From positions 1-24,751 of the forward strand of contig CALHZX010000011.1 in NCBI GenBank assembly GCA_938040725.1: a DNA stretch of 24,751 bases, in the 5' to 3' direction. This document shows, piece after piece, positions 24,430 to 24,751 of the stretch. Position numbers and translations under genes: made by a program. This DNA comes from an uncultured Actinomyces sp. Its GTDB lineage: Bacteria; Actinomycetota; Actinomycetes; Actinomycetales; Actinomycetaceae. Each line of letters begins with the position of its first letter. Position 1 is the first letter of the stretch. A model generated the notes under the pieces. The model did not search any database, was not told the DNA's origin, and worked only from the letters and a program-made list of their open reading frames with translations.

Positions 24430-24686
24430 ATGTTGAGGACTCTTTCGTGGCGGGTGGGGAACGAGACCCATGATGATGACTATCCTGCTGTGTCTGTCAC
24501 CCCTTTGTAGTTTGACAATATTGCACTCTACACGGTGCTGGATACGTTAGCGCCTTGACAGGTTGGTCTGCTGTGTTGGGGTCGATGAAGGCCCCAGTGT
24601 GGCAAGTATGCCCACAAAACGAAACCTCGGCCTCGTCCCTGAGAAGAGAAGCGAAACCGGAGCCCACCAAGCCACAACCGCGACGG

Positions 24687-24751
24687 TCAGCGGCCCGACG
24701 CGAGCGCCGCCCGGGCGACCTCCTCGAAGGTGAGCGGGTCGCGGCCCGTCA
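24687..24751 (-). CDS. C-terminal end of an unidentified protein
   Basis: The minus frame is open from the window edge to a TGA at 24687-24689 and gives 20 residues ending TFEEVARAALASGR. The composition and helix pattern look coding, but this is too short to assign. It loosely resembles the PLTFEEVxxxA opening of ammonia-lyases, which would not fit a C-terminus. The stretch 24472-24686 between this and the nuclease-like gene shows no gene. Confidence 0.4.
   Translation of the reverse strand, partial: TGRDPLTFEEVARAALASGR

Noticed and set aside
1..24751. CRISPR arrays, tRNA and rRNA genes
   Set aside because: No regularly spaced 20-40-base repeats with unique spacers and no cloverleaf or rRNA-like segment were seen on either strand. 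The 21-bp array at 1726-1795 has a period too short for CRISPR.

Overview
The window reads as the chromosome of a high-GC actinobacterium, most likely in the Actinomyces/Schaalia group. This rests on GTG starts, GC-rich codon use in the core genes, actinobacterial-looking ISL3 and IS30 transposases, and small anchored proteins that resemble the DUF6318 type. The genus is inference; no rRNA or tRNA gene is present to test it.

Layout. (1) Positions 1-1502: the last codons of an ABC-3 metal permease, then a secreted subtilisin-like (S8) protease. (2) 1547-2225: a perfect 16-bp parS-like palindrome, a long bidirectional terminator hairpin, a degenerate second copy of that pair, a four-fold 21-bp-periodic operator-like array, and the stub of a winged-helix protein. 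(3) 2326-6195, minus strand: a decayed operon of exported proteins. Two paralogous anchored proteins flank a secreted PKD-like protein. The PKD-like gene is split by a dead ISL3 element, and one paralogue carries an in-frame TGA. (4) 6553-17519: a defence island. It begins with a dead IS30 element and then holds a frameshifted nuclease-like gene framed by two copies of the IS30 3' end. Next comes a tightly coupled pair, a single-chain Type ISP-like restriction-modification enzyme followed by an OLD-type ATPase/TOPRIM nuclease. Divergent from that pair is an Abi_2 (AbiD/AbiF) gene with a compact two-stem RNA structure just upstream. (5) 17764-23357: an intact sugar-type ABC importer operon (lipoprotein binding protein, double ATPase, two permeases) ending in an RpiB/LacAB-type sugar-phosphate isomerase and a strong terminator. 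(6) 23431-24429: a PD-(D/E)XK-type protein on the minus strand, then the last 20 codons of an unidentified gene at the right edge.

How it fits together. The importer operon is self-contained: uptake of a sugar-like ligand by the four transport genes, with an isomerase for the phosphorylated product. The defence island combines DNA recognition and cleavage (Type ISP), an ATPase nuclease translated from the same message, and an abortive-infection HEPN protein across the divergent intergenic region. IS remnants and broken genes mark regions 2-4 as a plastic accessory segment between two better conserved blocks.

The most promising leads for something undescribed are the Type ISP + OLD gene pair, the RNA structure in front of the Abi gene, the frameshifted orphan nuclease-like gene, the 21-bp array, and a hairpin motif shared by the leaders of two unrelated operons.
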